Assembly (NCBI GenBank): GCA_018714895.1
Contig: DVMQ01000003.1
Span: 85,725-149,724, forward strand
Direction: 5' to 3'
Origin: Coprovicinus avistercoris
Lineage (GTDB): Bacteria; Actinomycetota; Coriobacteriia; Coriobacteriales; Atopobiaceae
DNA: 64,000 bases
Shown: positions 62,434-64,000 of the stretch, one piece after another
Layout of the letters: every line of letters begins with the position of its first letter
Numbering within the stretch: the stretch's first letter is position 1
Made by a program: the position numbers and the translations under genes
Notes under the pieces: generated by a model
Told to the model about the DNA's origin: nothing
Seen by the model: the letters and a program-made list of their open reading frames with translations, nothing else
The model's database searches: none

Positions 62434-63801
62434 CTACCCATTCGTAGAGTTATCTGACGCATTTCCTCGATTGCTTGTATCATCCGCTCGGTCACGAAAC
62501 ACAGAATCTATGCGCCATGCCTCCCAGCCTCGAGGACTGGGATGGAAAAAGGCACCTCGTTGAAGTCCATCTGGAAGATACTGCTGGCTCACCCAGCCGC
62601 CTTCAAAATCATGTGGATAGAGATAAGATCCATAGGCATCTGACCCAGGACGATGTCTATCGCGCAAATGATTGGGAACTTCGCGACGCGGTCCTTTTCG
62701 CACCTCAGCAAGAGCTGCATCTATACCAGCCTCGGCGGCATTGGATTTAGGAGCCAATGCCATATACAGCGCCGCTTGTGCCAGATTGATACGACATTCC
62801 GGATAGCCAATGACTTCCGCGGAACGAAAAGCCGCTTCAGCAATGAGAAGAGCTTCTGGATCGGCATTACCAATATCCTCAGAGGCAAGAATGAAAATAC
62901 GCCTTGCAATAAACTTTGGATCTTCGCCCGCATCTATCATGCGTGCAAGCCAATAGAGTGCAGCATCCGGATCGGATCCACGCATCGACTTGATGAATGC
63001 CGAGATAATGTCGTAATGCATATCACCGGATTTATCGTACGGCAACCCTCGACGAGGATTTGCTTCAAGAACATGCTCTGAAGTAATGCGCACTTTATTG
63101 TCTTTACTTGCCACCTCACCAGGAGCGAGTGCCATCTGACTGGCCAGCTCCAACGAGGTAAGCGCTGCTCGTCCATCTCCCCCAGCAAAGGCAACAATTT
63201 CATTAAGTGCATCGTCTTCAAGGGCAAAAGCCCCATCAAGCCCATGAGGACTCTCGAGAGCTCGTGCAATTAAGACCCGAATTGAGGCATCATCAAGCGG
63301 CGTAAGCTCCACAACGCGCGAGCGACTGAGAAGAGCAGAGTTCACTTCAAAATAAGGGTTTTCGGTTGTGGCACCAATAAGAACAACGGTGCGATCCTCA
63401 ACAGCATGAAGTAACGCATCCTGCTGAGAGCGATTAAAGCGATGAATTTCGTCCACGAACAGGATGGTACGGCGACCTCCGGTGAGCAAACGCTGCTCAG
63501 CAGCCTCTATCTCACGGCGCAAATCCTTGACAGTGCCGGTGATTGCAGACACTTCAATAAACTCTGCATGCGTTGTGTTAGCAACAATCCGAGCAAGGGT
63601 AGTTTTACCCGTGCCAGCCGGCCCATATAAAATGACACTTGAGAGCGCGTCGTGCTCAATAGCACGACGCAACCATGAATCTGGACCGACCGCCTGGGAC
63701 TGACCTACATATTCTGCAAGCGTCTGCGGACGCATGCGCACAGCCAGCGGAGCGTTCTCATTGCGCTTAAAACGTTCTATGTTAGTGAAGAGCGTATCCA
63801 T
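62434..63801 (-). CDS. rarA: Replication-associated recombination protein RarA (MgsA)
   Basis: 455 aa. AAA+ ATPase of the clamp-loader clade that acts at stalled forks. Walker A is LYGPAGTGKTTLARIVA near residue 60, Walker B FVDEIHRFNRSQQD near residue 118, sensor I IGATTENPYFEVN, and the arginine finger follows in LLSRSRVVELTPL. The C-terminal MgsA domain has YDIISAFIKSMRGSDPDAALYWLARMIDAGEDP in outline and GYPECRINLAQAALYMALAPKSN. Length is normal. A 66-base gap precedes the dGTPase-like gene end. Confidence 0.95.
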   Translation of the reverse strand: MDTLFTNIERFKRNENAPLAVRMRPQTLAEYVGQSQAVGPDSWLRRAIEHDALSSVILYGPAGTGKTTLARIVANTTHAEFIEVSAITGTVKDLRREIEAAEQRLLTGGRRTILFVDEIHRFNRSQQDALLHAVEDRTVVLIGATTENPYFEVNSALLSRSRVVELTPLDDASIRVLIARALESPHGLDGAFALEDDALNEIVAFAGGDGRAALTSLELASQMALAPGEVASKDNKVRITSEHVLEANPRRGLPYDKSGDMHYDIISAFIKSMRGSDPDAALYWLARMIDAGEDPKFIARRIFILASEDIGNADPEALLIAEAAFRSAEVIGYPECRINLAQAALYMALAPKSNAAEAGIDAALAEVRKGPRREVPNHLRDRHRPGSDAYGSYLYPHDFEGGWVSQQYLPDGLQRGAFFHPSPRGWEAWRIDSVFRDRADDTSNRGNASDNSTNG

Positions 63802-63867
63802 TCGAACAATTGTACGCCTTACAGCTTGAAACGGCCATAGTAAAACTCAAAGCAAACAAGAACTATG

Positions 63868-64000
63868 TTATGCATGTACACCCTCGACAAAGTAGCCCCG
63901 ATATGGGAAGAGCGATGACGCAGCTGGAAAAAGCTTCTCACACGTGGCAATAAAATAATCATCAGTCATAGCAGAAATAAAATCCACTACCGTCTGGTCG
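63868..64000 (-). CDS. dGTP triphosphohydrolase-like protein, C-terminal fragment at window edge
   Basis: Only the last 44 codons are in the window, ending at the TAA complementary to 63868-63870. The visible part reads VVDFISAMTDDYFIATCEKLF, shortened here, which matches the conserved C-terminal motif (DYIAGMTDRYA) of bacterial dGTPases and related HD-domain nucleotide hydrolases. The rest of the gene lies beyond 64000. It would be the upstream neighbour of rarA. Confidence 0.6.
   Translation of the reverse strand, partial: DQTVVDFISAMTDDYFIATCEKLFPAASSLFPYRGYFVEGVHA

Noticed and set aside
1..64000. CRISPR array, prophage, insertion sequence or tRNA gene
   Set aside because: No regularly spaced repeats, phage structural genes, transposase or cloverleaf-like sequence was seen; the only tyrosine recombinase looks like housekeeping XerD.

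Overview
The window is bacterial chromosome (GC roughly 45-50% by eye) from a Gram-positive actinobacterium. It is most likely a member of the Coriobacteriia, probably Atopobiaceae (Lancefieldella, Atopobium or Olsenella type). This rests on a division cluster with SepF, YggT and DivIVA but no FtsA, an LPxTG cell-wall protein with fibro-slime, SpaA-like and FctA-like segments, a mannose-family PTS followed by a DUF956 gene, and tandem C1B peptidases. The taxonomic call is inference from gene content; there is no rRNA or tRNA gene here.

Layout. 1-3.6 kb: four related zinc-ribbon proteins on the minus strand, three of them membrane-anchored. 3.8-9.7 kb: an unrecognised zinc-finger protein, the tRNA CCA-adding enzyme and two tandem aminopeptidase C genes. 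9.8-14.1 kb: yigZ, the RNase P RNA gene (rnpB), a RelB/DinJ-type antitoxin next to a deleted YafQ-like toxin, and a two-gene DNA-repair-type radical SAM operon behind a LexA-like box. 14.2-33.1 kb: a complete-looking dcw block on the minus strand, read mraZ, rsmH, ftsL-like, ftsI, murF, mraY, murD, ftsW, murG, murC, murB, ftsQ, ftsZ, pgeF, yggS, sepF, yggT, divIVA. murE is missing from it.

33.4-43.2 kb: xerD, pyrG, a DUF1846 gene (plus strand), recN, nadK, tlyA, xseB, nusB, an Asp23-family gene and efp. 43.3-46.6 kb: the mannose PTS operon manX-manY-manZ plus DUF956, lying between efp and pepP. 46.9-55.2 kb: a minus-strand run alaS, ruvX, mltG, yqeG, a small prepilin peptidase, aroK, an aroB-like gene lacking its catalytic residues, and a Xaa-Pro peptidase. 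55.4-64 kb: the large adhesin, an AI-2E-type permease, a SigB/F-type sigma factor with its RsbW-like anti-sigma factor, a DUF948-like protein, rarA, and the end of a dGTPase-like gene.

The most notable observation is at the 5' end of the adhesin gene. A good ribosome-binding site and ATG are joined to the adhesin frame through a run of nine G residues. As given, the ATG frame stops after 19 codons; ten or seven G would open the full protein. This is the expected architecture of a phase-variable surface protein in the OFF state. Other notable items are the dead DHQ-synthase paralogue beside an intact shikimate kinase, the toxin remnant with an intact antitoxin and operator, the LexA-like box upstream of the radical SAM pair, and the zinc-ribbon protein family at the left end.
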